Source of the DNA: Culex pipiens pallens
Taxonomy: Eukaryota > Arthropoda > Insecta > Diptera > Culicidae
NCBI RefSeq assembly: GCF_016801865.2
Contig: NC_068938.1
Coordinates: 196,696,429 to 196,760,428, forward strand
Reading direction: 5' to 3'
DNA: 64,000 nt
Shown piece after piece: positions 22,787 through 35,173 of the stretch. The position numbers were made by a program, and so were the translations under genes. Positions within the stretch are counted from its first letter, which is position 1. The number at the start of each line of letters is the position of its first letter. Below the pieces are notes generated by a model that saw only the letters and a list, made by a program, of their open reading frames with translations, was not told the DNA's origin and made no database searches.

Positions 22787-23417
22787 TAAGTAAATTAAAA
22801 ATGATGGTCAACTTTCAATTGAAAGTTGGATAGCTTTGTTATGCTGACATTCTGGCAAAAATATATGCTAAGGATACATCTAGAGTTATTTTTGAAAGCG
22901 TTCTATATACTATGGAATTCCCTGTGTTTATTGATTTTTTTTGCAGATAACTCTAGAAATGGAAAAAAGTTTACACAGTTTACAGACATTATAAAAATAT
23001 GAATTACTATGCTCTTGAAACTAAATTAAAATTGAATATAATTATAATTTGTCGAAGTAAAATCGAATTTGCAATCAAAAAGTACTCTAGTGAAATTTTG
23101 GTAAAGTGAACCGTTTTCAAGTAAAGGCCATTTTTAGGTAACTTTTTTGAAAATAGTCGCAGTATTTCATTTTTTTAAATAAGTGTCCATGTTTGCTCAC
23201 ACTTGCAAAAAAAAATATTTTTGAAAAGCTAAGAAAATTTTCTATACTTAGCTTTTATGAACTTTGTTGCTGAGATATTGCCTCAGGATAATTTATGTTT
23301 TCGAAGTCTTACCCAAACAACCCACATTTTTCTAATGTCGATATCTCAACAACTACGTACGATTTTTAATGTTAAAAATTAAACATTCGTGAAATTTTTC
23401 GATCTTTTCGAAAACAA

Positions 23418-23586
23418 TATTTTTGGAGTTTTTTTTTTAAAGGACCAAAAACAAATTTCAATTTTTGCATTTTGGGTGTTTGTTAATACCCCTGACTCAA
23501 GGCAGCTTCAAAAACACCCAAAAAGCAAAAACTGGAAATTTGGTTCATTGGACCTTTTAAAAAAACTCAAGATTTCAATATTTTTT
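23418..23586 (+). repeat. Small hairpin MITE (ggtccaataaacc family), diverged copy
   Basis: Words ttttttaaaggacc, ttttgggtgtttg, caaaaacacccaaaaag and attggaccttttaaaaaaac mirror each other and match 62360-62520 and 58590-58690. Confidence 0.7.
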
Positions 23587-23949
23587 TAAATAAAGACTAA
23601 CATTTCAAATGGAAGTAATATTGTATGCTTGGTCCATTTGAAATTTTAGTCTTGATTTAAAAAAACAAAATAATGCTTTCAAAAAAATCGGAAAATTTCA
23701 CGAACGTTGAAATTCGGACAGCTCTTTAAAAATATATTTTTTCAACAGTGGGCAAACATGGGCACTAATTTAAAACTAATTTCAAAAAAGTTACCTTAAA
23801 AACGACTATAACTTGAAAACGGCGCACTTTATCAAAATTTCACCTTTTTGAAATAAATCAGTTTTGATACATAAATTTATAACTCGGCCAAAGATTTTTT
23901 TGCACATTCTAGAAATTCTGAAAAGTTGGCATTTAATGTCCCTAAAAAT

Positions 23950-25582
23950 AGCAATTCCAGGCCAAAACAGGAATTTTTAAGTACTTTTTTCTCGACCCTC
24001 TCCGATCTCAATGAAACATTGTAGACATGTTATCCTACCTTTATATAAGCCATTTTTGTGTATATGGAGCCAGTTACACTCGATAGTGACATTTGAGAAG
24101 GGCGTAAGTGTTTTAAATATTTTTGTATTTCGTAATTTAAACATTGCTGTATCTTGAAGCCGTTGCATCGTACCAAAAAGTGGTCATAGACAAACTTGTA
24201 GGAAATTTGACGGGCTTTCCGAAAAAAATACACTGAAAGAAAAAAACACTCCACTTTTATGAGATTTTTTGATTTTTAAGTTTAAAAGTCAAATTTGAGG
24301 GTGAGCCCACGATTTTTTTTCGTTCAAAATTTTTGTGAAAATAGCCTAAGATGTTACAAAAAGACTCATGAAAAATGCAGGATGGAGCAACTCACCTAAA
24401 AAAATACAAAAATAATTTACTGAAATAGTTTTTTTCAAAAGTGCTCTAAACATCAAAATTTTCAAAATCCGAACACGAGAGTCGATTCTCTAGACAATTT
24501 TACATAAAAGTCTCCATATTGACCATTGTCCAAGTCCAATCCTTGTGAAGTTACATCGGTTTTAAAAATAAAAATGTTGAAAAAGAAGGTTTTTTGATGG
24601 TTTTTCGTAATTTCTATATGACAGACTTGATTTTTCAGTCTCGAAAATATTTTTACCGGAAAGCTCGTCCAATTTCCCATAAGTTTGTCTTTAACCACAT
24701 TTCAATTGGATGTATGGGCTTACAGATATAAGCTAGTTTACTATCTAGGTTACTATACTACACTGAAAAAAATTGATGTTTTCAGTTATGAGCAATGTAA
24801 TAAGCTTATATCTGTAAGCCCATACATCCAATTGAAATGTGGTCAAAGACAAACTTATGGGAAATTGGACGAGCTTTCCAGTAAAAATAATTTCGAGACT
24901 GAAAAACCAAGTCTGTCATATAGAAATTTCCAAAAACCATCAAAAAACCTATTTTTTCAACATTTTTTTATTTTTAAAACCGCTGTAACTTCACAAGGAT
25001 TGGACTTGGACAATGGTCAATATCGAGACTTTTATGTAAAATTGTCTAGAGAATCGACTCTCGTGTTCGGATTTTGAAAATTTTGATGTTTAGAGCACTT
25101 TTGAAAAAAACAGTTTCAGTAAATTATTTTTGTATTTTTTTAAGTGAGTTGCTCCATCCTGCATTTTTCGTGAGTCTTTTTGTAACATCTTAGGCCATTT
25201 TCACAAAAAATTTGAACGAAAAAAAATCGTGGGCTCACCCTCAAATTTGACTTTTAAACTTAAAAATCAAAAAATCTCATAAAAGTGGAGTGTTTTTTTC
25301 TTTCAGTGTATTTTTTTCGGAAAGCCCGTCAAATTTCCTACAAGTTTGTCTTTGACCACTTTTTGATACGATGCAACGGCTTCGAAATACAGAAATATTT
25401 AAATTCTGAATAACAAAAATATTTAAAACACTTACGCCCTTCTGAAATGTCATTATCGAGTGTAACTGGGCCCACATACACAAAAATGGCTTATATATGC
25501 CTAGGATAACATGTCTACAAAGTTTCATTGAAATCGGAGAGGGTCGGGTACAACCGATTCCCTATTTTAAATGGAATTGCTC
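23950..25582 (+). mobile_element. Foldback family C, complete copy, ~1.63 kb
   Basis: The left arm 23950-24734 and right arm 24803-25582 mirror each other nearly throughout, with a core of about 68 bp. The ends are AGCAATTCC / GGAATTGCT. The inner arm ends are tgtatgggcttacagatataagct / its complement. Apparent short frames on both arms are the same sequence read twice. Non-coding. Confidence 0.85.
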
Positions 25583-26439
25583 AAAATTAAAACATTGTAT
25601 TTGTGCAAGTCAAGCTTTAGTAACAAAAAGTGAAATAAAAAATGGTTAGATTTTAGATGTGAAAAGTCGAACTTTTGAGAAATATTCTGCTCTTTACAAT
25701 GAAAATAAATTGGAAATTTTAAAGCGTCCAAAATAAGTGATTAAAACTTTTAATTATGTTAACTTTAGTTTAAAGATTTTTTTTATTGAAAATAGCAAAA
25801 AATAATGACAAATGTTGGATTATTCAACATCACAAATAGAACCAATTGTTTTCGAAATATCGTCAGTTGTCAAATAAAAGATAATTAGGCAACAATGAGA
25901 AAAAAAAACTGATTTTTCACAAAATTTTAGTTTTAAAATGCTGTATATCAGCAACCGGACTGATCAAAAACAGAAAATTGTAGGAATTTTTTGAGCTGCT
26001 CGAACAGATTTCTTGTCGGGTGCTTGTCTGTTTTTCATGAAAGATTCTTTAAAAAAAATTGAACATTTTTATCAAAAATTGTTTTAAGTAATTTTCAATT
26101 TCAATTTCATTTTTTTTTATCAATATTCAATATTTGAGGAAAAAAAGTCAATTTACAATCGTAAAAAAATTCCGTGTACCATTTTTTCTTCAAAAGTTAC
26201 AGATTTTCGAATATTTACGTACCATTTTTGTATGGAGAGCTGCCAAAATTGAATGGAGCCTTGTATGGGTGAACCAATGACACAAAATGGCTTCTTTGGT
26301 CACAGGGAAGGACCCCACAAAGTTAGTAAGGAACTTGTAAGGAAAAGCTAAGGAAGCAAAAATCTTTTTTTGACATCGAGAATACATGGACAATCTTTAA
26401 TCCAAATAAAAAAAAACTTAAAGTTATTTTTTTGCAATC

Positions 26440-26880
26440 CCGTCGTGAAACTACTTACTTTTCCTGTCATTCTTGAACGACGAAATAGCCTACTTTTCTG
26501 TTCCAAAAATAACAGAATCGAATAGCAACACTTTTCGAAATAAATGCTGAAAAGTTCTACTTTTCAGCACTCAAATGGGTGCTGAAAAGTTGAACTTTTC
26601 AGCACTTGTTTCGAAAAGTAACAATTTTCAAAAAATTTTTGATTTTAACGATTTATTGACAAAATACATAAAAATTTGACATAAAATTTCACTCAGTGTG
26701 TGTTTTTTGGAATTGCAAAAAATGTTGTATGGAACTCGTTGCAAAACTTAATTTTTTCAGCACTCTTCGTATTTATCCAACTCGGTAAACCTCGTTGGAT
26801 AAATGTACGACTCGTGCTGAAAAAATCCTGTTTTTGCAACATGTTGCATAAACTACTATTATGTTTTGTCAACACCTAAT
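26440..26880 (+). repeat. ttttcagcac repeat, copy 1
   Basis: The same ~440-bp sequence occurs inverted at 34726-35173. It begins caatcccgtcgtgaaactac and holds nested mirror words TGCTGAAAAGT-AACTTTTCAGCA at about 26546-26605. It ends gcaacatgttgcataaac. Non-coding, probably a MITE. Confidence 0.75.
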
Positions 26881-28496
26881 AAAACATCTTTTCACCCTGT
26901 TGCTTAACAAAATCATCAAAAGCCTCCTATGGTATTTCAACATTTCCCTCCACAACAAAAATCCCATCAAATCAAAATCCAATCTCGTTGCCCTCATCTC
27001 AACCTTTCCACAACCAAATTATAAATGAGAGGATGGGGGGGCTTCTGAACAAGGGTCTCTCTCTCCACAATCAATTATCGCGTGTCAACGCAAAAAATAC
27101 CGAAATCAACAAGCACAAAACAAAAATCCTCATAATTAAATGAGAAAGCCGGCCCCTTTTCCCCTCTTATCGATTCCTGATCGCCTTTTTTGCGTTGAAC
27201 CTAAACGAAAAACAATGGAAAGCTTTTCAGCAGCTGAATGAGAAAAGAAAGGAGAAGAAAAAACTTTTATTTTTTGGGGGAATCCAACCACACTCTTGTC
27301 GACACGTTTCATCGAGTAACCTTCTCCCAAAAAAAAGTGCCTCTTCACACTCCATTGATTGATATTATAGGGGTTTCCTTTTCTGTTATTAAAAAAATTA
27401 TTTAAATTTCATTTACGAAACAGAACATTTTTTCACTGCTAGAATTCAAACAAATTTAATAACTTTTTTTTTACTAGAAATAAATGTTGGTAGAAGCCCC
27501 TATTGCAGCATCCATTTCTCTCATCCGTCAAAAATCGACCTAGTCTGGGTGCTTTTCGCCATCTCGCGGGGAGACTTTCCCTCTTTTTCTTTCTTGTAAT
27601 ATGAGAGGAAAATATAATCATCAATGTCAGCATGACAAGGAGCGAAAATCGTCGTCGATTGGTGTTCAATAGTGCCAGCTTTAAGCACAACATCAGCAGT
27701 GTAAATGTGTGTGTGTTCGTTATCCTATTCTGCTTCGTTGGATGCTCACTAAGTACACACACTGTAATGTGATAGGATACGGACACATGTTGGCATGGTG
27801 TGAGAGAGCTTATTGTTTGCTTTGTTCTTCTTTTGCGGGGGAAACAAAGGAAAGTGATAACGAGCTTTTTAAAGCAATATTGTGGGAAAGTACTTTAAAC
27901 ATAATTTTATAAACTTAGAACAAACAATTAGTACAAAGTTTGTTGACGAATACATTTTTACAACTTTAATAAATGGCAAAACAAAATTCTCACCCCAAGT
28001 CCCAATTACAAAGTCGATGCCAATTGAAATTGACACTTTGAAGCTTCCACAGTAATGTACTTCCAACAATCCTCCCACACGCAGACTGACTGACTGTTTG
28101 TTGATTGATTCGTTCGATTACAATTTCGATTGTGGTCGTCACTTTCCCTTTTTTTCCTGGCGTGGGAAATGTTTTCCGGAGAAATGATAAATTGCTGAAT
28201 AATCAACTTGTTGGCGATTCGCACTCTGTATTATTCAAGCAGGTAAAAGAAGAAAAAAGGCAAAAGTGATTGATTCAAAGAGTCTGCCATTATGAATGGA
28301 GCAGTTCGAAGAATGAATGAATAAGGTAGAAATTGTTTGAATTCAAGTGAAATTTGGGTAGCGGGATTATAATAAAGCAAACGTTAACTTAAAATTGAAA
28401 AAAAAACATGCAGGTTATTTCAACTTAAACTTGAAATTAAACTCTGAAAATGCTAAAATTTGTTCAAATACCTATTTTAATAAACATTTCATTGAC
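26881..28496. other. Intron, unique
   Basis: No bordered repeats or coding exons seen. Moderately GC-balanced compared with the repeats around it. A regulatory role is possible but unproven. Confidence 0.55.
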
Positions 28497-28502
28497 AATA
28501 AT

Positions 28503-28977
28503 GCAAGCTTCCCATGCGCCAGTGCCAACGCACACCGCGGGTTTGGTTTTCTAGCTTCGGTACGTGCCTGAACCCATTTTTGTATTGGTATCTTGGTACA
28601 TCGTACCAGCGCACCACGACACTCTCGGCTCGCCCCATCTGTTTTGTGTCTGGCACTCACCCATGGCATGAACACAGCGTGCCGTGGTACGTGTCGTGGT
28701 ATTGAACCCGTTTTGTACCGCCAGCGCGTACCACGGCACGTACCTCGGCTCGTGACGAGTGAAGCACCTTGGCTCATATACCGGGTTCATCCCATGGGTG
28801 AGTACCAGACACAAAACCGACGCGGCAAACCGAGAGTGTCGTGGTGCGCTGGTACGATGAACCAAAATACCCTCGGTTCGTGTGAGTCGGGTACGGGTGT
28901 AAACCGAACAAAGCAGGCGCAAAGCAAACCCGAGGTGCAAGTGTACCGCGTGTACCGCACGGTGCAGGGAAGCTTGC
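28503..28977 (+). mobile_element. GC-rich MITE-like element, 475 bp
   Basis: Terminal repeats GCAAGCTTCCC / GGGAAGCTTGC, flanked by AATAAT at 28497-28502 and 28978-28983. The two halves are imperfect mirrors: for example atcgtaccagcgcaccacgac is mirrored by the complement at about 28838-28858, and ctcacccatgg by its complement at 28793-28803. It is far richer in GC than the intron. Short open frames on both strands are read from the same mirrored DNA. Confidence 0.8.
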
Positions 28978-28983
28978 AATAAT

Positions 28984-29867
28984 GCAACCAACTAACATCA
29001 CAAATCACAAACATCGCAACCCTTCACGGTTCAATAAATCTGCACGATTTCATCAGCAGATCAAACAACTCCCGTCACGTTAAATTAGCTAGTTCAAACA
29101 AAATCCCGCTAGCACTCGTGCTCAGCGCTTCGCGCTGTCAGTTCCACCGTTCAAACGTCAATAAACATAATCATCAACATGATCGTTTGCCATTATCGCA
29201 CTTCATTATTCAGATAAGCCCTCCCCCGGTCTATGTTCAATCACCACTAGTCAGCTTGTTTGATCATCATCCACTCGAAAAAGGGGGATGACATCCCCCA
29301 CGATTTCATAATTCGCGTCACGTTCGTTTTGTGATTAAGTGAGCTAGGGAAAAATTGAGGAAAAAAATAAAACGAGAAAAAAAAAGAAAACGGTTAGTTT
29401 TTCATAAGTGGAGTGTCTCTCGCATGTACACACACTCTCTCACATCCATCATTAATATTAGCTTTGACAGAATGGTGTGGGTGGGGCTGGGGGAAGGATG
29501 CTATTGAACAGCATCCACCTCTCTCCTCCTTCACGTCACGTGCTTATTTCACATCCACTTATCGAGATGAAGTGTCTCTGCGGCAAAATGAGCGTGCAGT
29601 CAACGTTACATAACATGCAGCAGGGGCAATCTGTACGAAAAGTTTCTACTGGTTTTGACTAGAATTGTATATTTAACCTAACAAATTGTTTAAAAGTAAA
29701 TTAAATTGTCAATTTAAAAATAAGCAATTTAAAATTTAAAAAATCCAAGTAATGAAATCAAATAAAAATTTGCTAAATTAAATAGAATTATAACCGAATC
29801 CAGCCAGGATTTTTGATGAATCTGTCGTTAGAATGGTTTTAACCTTTTAAAAAGTTGTTAAAAACTT
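28984..29867. other. Intron, unique
   Basis: No gene or bordered repeat. Contains ctcagcgcttcgcgctg and a CACACACTCTCTCACA stretch near 29427-29442. Turns AT-rich after 29640. Confidence 0.55.
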
Positions 29868-30755
29868 GGTCGTCGTTGATCATGGCCGTTCATGGTCACC
29901 CGCGACAGACACGGACGACTAAACAAAAAGAAACGCTAAAAGTAAATTTTCAAAACTTTTTTTCGTAAAATCGCCATAACTAGTAGTGTTTGTAAGCAAA
30001 CCCCATACACAGAAAAAAATAATGTAAATTTGGAAGCTGTAATTTTGGAAGGTTGAATATTACCTCTTTCATGATGTAATTTTACCTCATTTTAGACTGA
30101 AAAAATGACATTACACCAGAAAAGTGGTAAAATTATACATTTCCAGAGGTAAAATTACACCATTTTTCTGACATAAAAGATGTACCCCTTCCCAGATGTA
30201 ATATTACCACGATTTTTTTTTCTGTGTATGTTTATATTTAATTTTTTTGTAATTGTCTGCTCTACAACTTTGTAGAACATTGTGACACTCTAAAAAATAA
30301 CCCTGCAAAGTTAGAAAAAATACGAAACTTTAAAATGAAAAATTTTGTTCTAAATGAAAAAATTGCCCTTCTAGGTCAATGTAGATTCGAAAAGTAAATT
30401 AAATTTCCCATAAAATGACATGTTCCAAAAAATGTTATAGTCGAGTAACGGAAAATGGAATAGTTTTAAAAAGAATTAGTGTTTTTTTTTATGAAAACTC
30501 CGTTTTTTCTGGAATTCCGAGTACTTCATCAAATCGGGCGTCTAATTTTACATAAAAGTCTCTTTGACATCAAATTTCTATCTCATCACCGTTTCAGGCT
30601 GCAAATTATTGAAAAACGTACCGCCCCTCCGTCACGAAATATCAAAAAACGGACCTCGGATTCGTGATCAGGGACAAAAGTTACCTCTTAGGACTAAGTT
30701 TCACAAAAATCGAAGAGGGGTTGGGGCAACTGCTGTGTGAGTTGGCGGAGAACTA
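29868..30755 (+). mobile_element. Foldback element E, copy 2, one arm only
   Basis: The core (catggccgttcatggtcacc, gtctgtcgcggg reading antisense) and one arm match 8300-8985. The core is in the opposite orientation relative to the kept arm compared with copy 1. The terminus is truncated after gttggcggagaac. It is interrupted at 30008-30226. Confidence 0.75.
30008..30226 (+). mobile_element. CACAG MITE, 219 bp
   Basis: Ends CACAGAAAAAAAT / ATTTTTTTTTCTGTG and TA duplications at 30006-30007 and 30227-30228, as in Tc1/mariner-type MITEs. The empty site is visible in element E copy 1 (ccccttatgtct). The interior has repeated ggtaaaatta / gtaatattac words. Confidence 0.85.
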
Positions 30756-31010
30756 ATCAAATTTTATTGCAATTAAAATAAACCTTCAGTTATGAAATTA
30801 TATGTTTATTTAATGGATTTTTTATGAAATATAATAGTGTAAACATGACATTTTTTGTAAGCTACACTAAGAAAAATCAGTTCCCCAAATCGTGAACAAG
30901 CGTTCATGAATTTGGGAATCTCACGAACAAAGTGTACAAATTTCATGGTACGTTTTTTAAAAACGGAACATTTGGAATTTTCGGAACACATTTTTCTTCG
31001 TGTACACAGA
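30756..31010. other. AT-rich segment with a partial mirror repeat
   Basis: Words ccccaaatcgtgaac and gttcatgaatttgggaa mirror each other near 30893-30920; possibly a small degraded MITE. Confidence 0.4.
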
Positions 31011-31142
31011 AAAAAAAAATAATGGTAATGCTCATCAGGAAACGGTGACAGATTTTGTGTCAATAAAAATAATTAGTTTTACCCCAAAAATGATTAATTT
31101 TTATCAGGTTCACATTTTTACATTTTCTTATGTAATATTACT

Positions 31143-32263
31143 CAAAAAACGTTACTTAATCCACCCTTAGGTGGTTGGCGCCTTCCTCACATTTAAAGGG
31201 TGCTATCCAAAATGCAAAAGGTGTGTAAATAACACTTAAGTGCTTATAATTTTGATGGGGTTGTCAGATCTTCAATGTTTTGGACGCGTTAGAAAGTTCT
31301 TTTGAATACCCTCCTACGAGTGTATACGCACTTCGGAAGGAACCGGTCAAGAAAAAATTAACCCTTCCCCTTTCCTTCCGATCTGCATACTAGCCTTACG
31401 ATAGGTCGCATGAGAGATCCGGACAACGTTTCCATCAAAATATCTGAGATCCGGCCTCCAAAAAGTGCATAAATAACTCTGAAGTGCTTATAACTTTCGA
31501 TAGGGTTGTCAGATCTTCAATGTTTTGGATGCGTTGGAAAGGTCTTTTGAATACCTATCCAACGATAGGTCGCATGAGAGATCCGGACAGCATTTTCATC
31601 AAAATATCTGAGATCCGGCCTCGAAAAAGTGCGTAAATAACACTTAAGTGCTTAAAACTTTTGATAGGGTTGTCAGATTTTCATTGTTTTTGACGCATTG
31701 GAAAGCTCTTTTGAATACCTATCCAACGATAGGTCGCATAAGAGATCCGGACAACGTTTTCATCAACATATCTGAGATCCGGCCTCCAAAAAGCGTATAA
31801 ATAACACTTAAGTGCTTATAACTTTTGATAGATTTGTCAGATCTTCAATGTCTTGGACGCGTTGGAAAGATATTTTAAATACCATTCTGAAAATATATAG
31901 CATGGCGGGTTTTCTTACAAAAAACACCCTTTTTACAATCTTCCGGACTTTTTCTTAAATCGTTTTTTAAGCATAACTTTTGAAGTACTTAACTAAACTG
32001 CATAATTTTTAATAGCGACTTATAGGACCTCAAGACGGATCGAATGACGCCAAAACGGACAAAATCGGTTCAGCCAATGTCTAGATAATCGAGTGACAAT
32101 TTTTTGATCAACATCCCACCACACACACAGACATTTGCTCAGAATTTGATTCTGAGTCGATAGGTATACATGAAGGTGGGTCTGGAGGTCTAATTGAGAA
32201 GTTCATTTTTCGAGTGATTTTATAGCCTTTTCTCAGTAACGTGAGGAAGGCAAAAAGAGGTAA
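31143..32263 (-). mobile_element. Element D copy 2, inverted
   Basis: Reads cgttacttaatccacccttagg...gcgccttcctcac at the left and ctcagtaacgtgaggaaggc at the right. The array marker ataggtcgca is at 31401, 31565 and 31729 (164-bp steps). The tctgagcaaatgtctgtgtgt module lies near 32128-32148 on the - strand. Non-coding. Confidence 0.75.
31200..31910 (-). repeat. 164-bp tandem array, about 4 units
   Basis: Units share cttaagtgcttataacttttgat, gttgtcagatcttcaatg, gcgttggaaaggtctttt and gagatccggac. Period exactly 164 where it can be measured. Sequence is well diverged from the array at 6669-9510, but the order gatct, caatgttttgga, ggaaaggtc is the same. Confidence 0.85.
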
Positions 32264-32318
32264 TATTCAACCTACCAAATTATTAACATTCCAAAATTCA
32301 ACTTTTTTTCTGTCTACG

Positions 32319-32813
32319 TTAAATTAATAAGGATGGTAAAAATGTTATTTAATGTTATTGTCCCTTGTGTCTGGTAAAGTTAAGGGTGGGCAAAAAGGTG
32401 CATTATTCTTAGAGTAATTTGATTTTTTCAAAGCCAAAAGTGCTCTGCATAAATAAACGTTATTCAATCTATTCTTGATAGTTTACAATCGATTGTACCG
32501 GTACAAGTTTTTTAAATAAAAGCTTAAATTGTAGGCAGTATTTTTTTCATGATTTTTTTTAACTTTGAAGGCAACATGAAACAGAATTTGCAATGGCCTC
32601 ATCACTATTTTTTTTTTTGTAGAATTATCCTCTGTAAGAATCATAAACAAACATTGGGGCTTTTTATTATCGTAAAAATTGTCAAACTCTTGTATCCCCA
32701 AAGCCCGAAAGCCAACAAAAATAGATAGTCACTTAAATATAAGTGACACTTATTTTTTACATTTTAAGTTTTTAAGGCAGATTTTAAATTTATTTTATTT
32801 TATATTGAGCAAT
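32319..32813. other. AT-rich intron, no feature seen
   Basis: No bordered repeat recognised; 'gaatttgcaatggcctcatc' resembles a word near the end of family B copies. Confidence 0.4.
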
Positions 32814-34711
32814 TCTCTCAGATTTCGGTCATTCGATTTTTTTTGTATTTTTGAATCCGGATGTCCCTAACAAAAATGATGTATGAAAATTCAAAAATCT
32901 GTATCTTTTGAAGGATTTTTTTGTCGATTTCGGTTGTCTTCGGCAAAGTTGTAGGTATGGATAAGGATTACACTGAAAAAATGATACACGGTAAAAAAAT
33001 TGATGATTTAAATTTTTGTCACTAAAACTTAACTTGCTAAAAACACTTTTTTATTTTTTTAAATATGTTTTAGGGGACATCAAATGCCAACCTTTCAGAA
33101 ATTTCCAGGTTGAGCCAAAAAAATTTGAACGAGTTATGAATTTTTGAATTAATACTGATTTTTTTTTGAAAAAAAAACGAAATATTGGTCACCAATTTTT
33201 TTTAATTGCATGTTAAGATGTAAAATCAAATTTGCAACCAAAAACTACTTCAGTTTTTTTTAAATTAGTGCAGTTTGTCCACTTTTATAAACAGAATTTA
33301 CAATTTTTTTAAATCAAGACTAACATTGCAAAAGGGCGTAATATTGAATGTATAGCCCTTTTGAAATGTTAGTTTTGATTTTATTTTTTTGAAAATATTG
33401 TTTTTGAAAAGATCAAATTTTACGAATGTTTCATATTTCAACATTGTAAATCGGACCAGTAGTTGCTGAAATATCCACGTTAGAAAATGGTGGGTTGTTT
33501 TGGTGAGATTTAGAAAACATCAATTTTCCTGTTTTTAAACCTTTGCATTGCAATATCTCAGCAAGTAAAGGTCGTATCAACAAAGTCCGAAGAAGCAAAA
33601 TATAGAGAATTTTCTCAGATTTTCAAAAATATTTTTTTCAAATATGGGCAAACATGTGCACTAATTTAAAAAAATGAAAAACTGCGACTATTTTCAAAAA
33701 AGTTACCTAAAATGGCTTTAACTTGAAAACGGTGCACTTTATCAAAATTTAACTCAAGTTTTTTTTTTTTGCAAATTTGATTTTACATCGAAAAAAGAAG
33801 TTAAAAAATTTTGGCAACCAATATTTCGATTTGTTGAGAATATCAGTTTTGATTCAAAAAATCATAACTCTGTCAAAGATTTTTTGTACAACCTGGAAAT
33901 TTCTGTTAAGTTGGCATTTGATGTCCCCTAGAACATATAAAATAAAAATGAAAAAAAAAATGTTTTTTTGCAAATCAAGCTTTAGTGACAAAAATGAAAT
34001 TAAAAATCATCAATTTTTTTACCGTGTATCATTTTTTTCAGTGTTACTTTGCCCAAGAAACCAAATAGATAAAAAAAATACTTCCAAAAGGTACAGATTT
34101 ATGAATTTTCATACACCATTTTTGAGTGGATTAGGGTGCCCAGAACATGGGATTTTTTTTTTAAAAAACATCGCTCCACAAGCTGAATTTTGTTCCTTGA
34201 GCTATTTTAGGACTCTGCGTCAATTTTTAGCAAAATCGGTCAATATTTACCCATTGATACTCAAATGTGAAGTTTGTATGGGAAAAATCGAAAAAAATTT
34301 GTGATAACCCTATTTGCTTACGGTTTTGTCTGCAGGGTGCATTACTTCCATCCAAATATTTTCGAAAGTTAAATTCTTATTGGAAATTTAAAGCTCTACA
34401 ACTTTGTGGAACATGCTAAAGCTATAAAACTCGATCTGGACAAGTTATTAGCGATTAAAAGGGGAAATTTTTGTATGAAAATCATGTTTTTCACCAACTT
34501 TAGGCTCGAGTACCTATGGGTTAATCTTAACCAAATTCGCTCAAAATTTACACAGATGCTTAAAAAACCCAAAAAACGTTTTCCGCTTGTGGACAAACTA
34601 ATGATGCAAAATGGCTTCTTTGGGCATACCGAAAGCACCTTAAAAGTTTCAGCAGGATTAAAAAACACGAAAAAAATAAAAAAAATATCGATTTCGTAGA
34701 GAACTGCTCAT
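32814..34711 (+). repeat. Foldback family A, copy 5
   Basis: Ends ATTGAGCAATTCTCTCAG and GTAGAGAACTGCTCAT. The centre is near 33390. The right arm is interrupted at about 34126-34588 by DNA absent from other copies. Confidence 0.75.
34126..34588. repeat. ~460-bp insertion in family A copy 5
   Basis: Begins near gtggattagggtgcccag and ends near ttttccgcttgtgg, where other A copies join catcatttttgtatg to ggacaaactaatgatg. No inverted ends or duplication could be fixed. The A sequence between these points is missing too. Confidence 0.5.
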
Positions 34712-34725
34712 TTGATAACTTATTG

Positions 34726-35173
34726 TATGAATAATAAAGGCATGAAATAGTAGTTTATGCAACAAGTTGCAAAAATAGGATTTTTTCAGCACGAGTCGTA
34801 CATTTATCCAACGAGGTTCACCGAGTTGGATAAATACGAAGAGTGCTGAAAAAATCAAGTTTTGCAATGAGTTCCATACAACATTTTTTGCAATTCCAAA
34901 AAACACACACTGAGTGAAATTTTAAGTAAAATTTTCATGTATTTTGTCAATAAATCGTTTAATCAAAAAAATGTTGAAAAGTGTTACTTTTCGAAACAAG
35001 TGCTGAAAAGTTCAACTTTTCAGCACCCATTTGAGTGCTGAAAAGTAGAACTTTTCAGCATTTATTTTGAAAAGTGTTGCTATTCGATTCTGTTATTTTT
35101 GGTACAGAAAAGTAGGCTATTTCGTCGTTCAAGAATGACAGGAAAAGTGAGTAGTTTCACGACGGAATTGCAA
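34726..35173 (-). repeat. ttttcagcac repeat, copy 2
   Basis: Reverse complement of 26440-26880 over nearly its whole length, including tgaatgacaggaaaag / cttttcctgtcattc and the nested TGCTGAAAAGT mirror words. Confidence 0.8.

Larger units (their letters stand above)
23040..26345 (+). repeat. Foldback family A, copy 4, split by family C
   Basis: The left part is about 23040-23949 and the right part about 25583-26345 (aagtcaagctttagtaac... agctgccaaaattgaatgg). Where family C interrupts it, other A copies read straight through ('tgtcccctaaaacatatc... gcaaatcaagttttag'). Confidence 0.65.
31011..32318 (+). mobile_element. CACAG MITE, copy 2, split by element D
   Basis: The left piece (tacacagaaaaaaaaaataatgg) runs to about 31142. 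The right piece, from about 32264 (gaggtaatattcaacctacc ... ttttttctgtcta), matches the reverse complement of the 30008-30070 sequence. Element D lies between. Confidence 0.65.

Noticed and set aside
28472..29014. Several overlapping open frames on both strands
   Set aside because: They arise from the mirrored GC-rich MITE; no protein family is recognisable and frames on opposite strands read the same DNA.
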